From assembly GCA_026392155.1 (NCBI GenBank), contig JAPLCP010000079.1, positions 75,618-139,617 of the forward strand: a DNA stretch of 64,000 bases, read 5' to 3'. Positions 63,625 to 64,000 of the stretch are shown here, in pieces. The stretch is from Armatimonadota bacterium (GTDB taxonomy: Bacteria; Armatimonadota; Armatimonadia; Armatimonadales; Armatimonadaceae). Position 1 is the first letter of the stretch; every line of letters starts with the position of its first letter. Under the pieces are notes generated by a model. The model saw only the letters and a program-made list of their open reading frames with translations, searched no databases and had not been told where the DNA came from. Position numbers and translations under genes: made by a program.

Positions 63625-64000
63625 ATCAGCCTCCGTAGGATTTTCTTAAGCTTTCCTTTTCGATAGCCTTTGACATTATTAACAACTTCCATGCCTACAC
63701 TCTGGTTTGAAATCCACTTGAAAAATACAACCACGCACTTGGCCGCTTCACTTTCTGCCTGATCATGAACACGTTTATCGGCAAGTTTCCCTATGTATTG
63801 GCGAAGGTCAATATCATCGATGAGTCGACTTAATTTCTCCTCCCATTCCTCCATGCTATCGGCAAGAAATCCATCTTCTCCATCACGAACAACCTCAGCA
63901 AATCCTCCCCAATGACTTGCAAGACAGGGATTAAGATGACAACCAGCCTCCAACCACTTCAACTCACTTTTACAACTATTAAAACGAGTCTTCTCTAAAG
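63618..64000 (-). CDS. glycosyltransferase, C-terminal part (gene continues beyond window)
   Basis: Reading frame open to window edge: ...NSCKSELKWLEAGCHLNPCLASHWGGFAEVVRDGEDGFLADSMEEWEEKLSRLIDDIDLRQYIGKLADKRV. Confidence 0.75.
   Translation of the reverse strand, partial: LEKTRFNSCKSELKWLEAGCHLNPCLASHWGGFAEVVRDGEDGFLADSMEEWEEKLSRLIDDIDLRQYIGKLADKRVHDQAESEAAKCVVVFFKWISNQSVGMEVVNNVKGYRKGKLKKILRRLIW

Noticed and set aside
1-64000. CRISPR arrays, tRNA, rRNA, prophage or transposase genes
   Set aside because: No regularly spaced direct repeats, cloverleaf/rRNA signatures or mobile-element proteins were recognised by reading. A scan with tRNAscan-SE, Infernal and ISfinder would be decisive.

Overview
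This 64-kb window is a dense, high-GC bacterial chromosome segment. I infer Armatimonadota from the DUF1559/H-X9-DG-type prepilin '[48 protein letters not shown]' together with LPS genes; this is not proven. It encodes about 55 supportable CDS. Left to right: a partial L-fucose isomerase (absent from the ORF track), a pseudopilin-like protein, a HEAT/DUF58/transglutaminase set, holA, a NurA-like protein, an ABC exporter, a 900-aa uncharacterised protein, kdsB/kdsA, a leucine/isovalerate (liu-type) catabolic operon with an EMO-like Fe-S membrane protein, secA, lpxC-fabZ-lpxA-lpxB, several glycosyltransferases, GH16, a T4 Rnl1-like RNA ligase, a split copper P-type ATPase and an exopolysaccharide cluster. 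I saw no rRNA, tRNA, CRISPR, transposase or prophage. Three layers of signal are not explained by the gene list. (1) A recurrent (GG)TAnAAT box lies 5-9 nt upstream of many start codons with no Shine-Dalgarno, which predicts widespread leaderless mRNAs, including divergent gene pairs only 27-28 bp apart. (2) A dispersed family of G-rich/C-rich palindromic elements sits between genes and inside CDS. Two copies lie at the break point of normally fused genes (biotin carboxylase/BCCP and HMA/CopA). (3) There is a perfect 36-bp tandem duplication of a Shine-Dalgarno plus start codon, and a perfect 34-bp-arm inverted repeat resembling a MITE.
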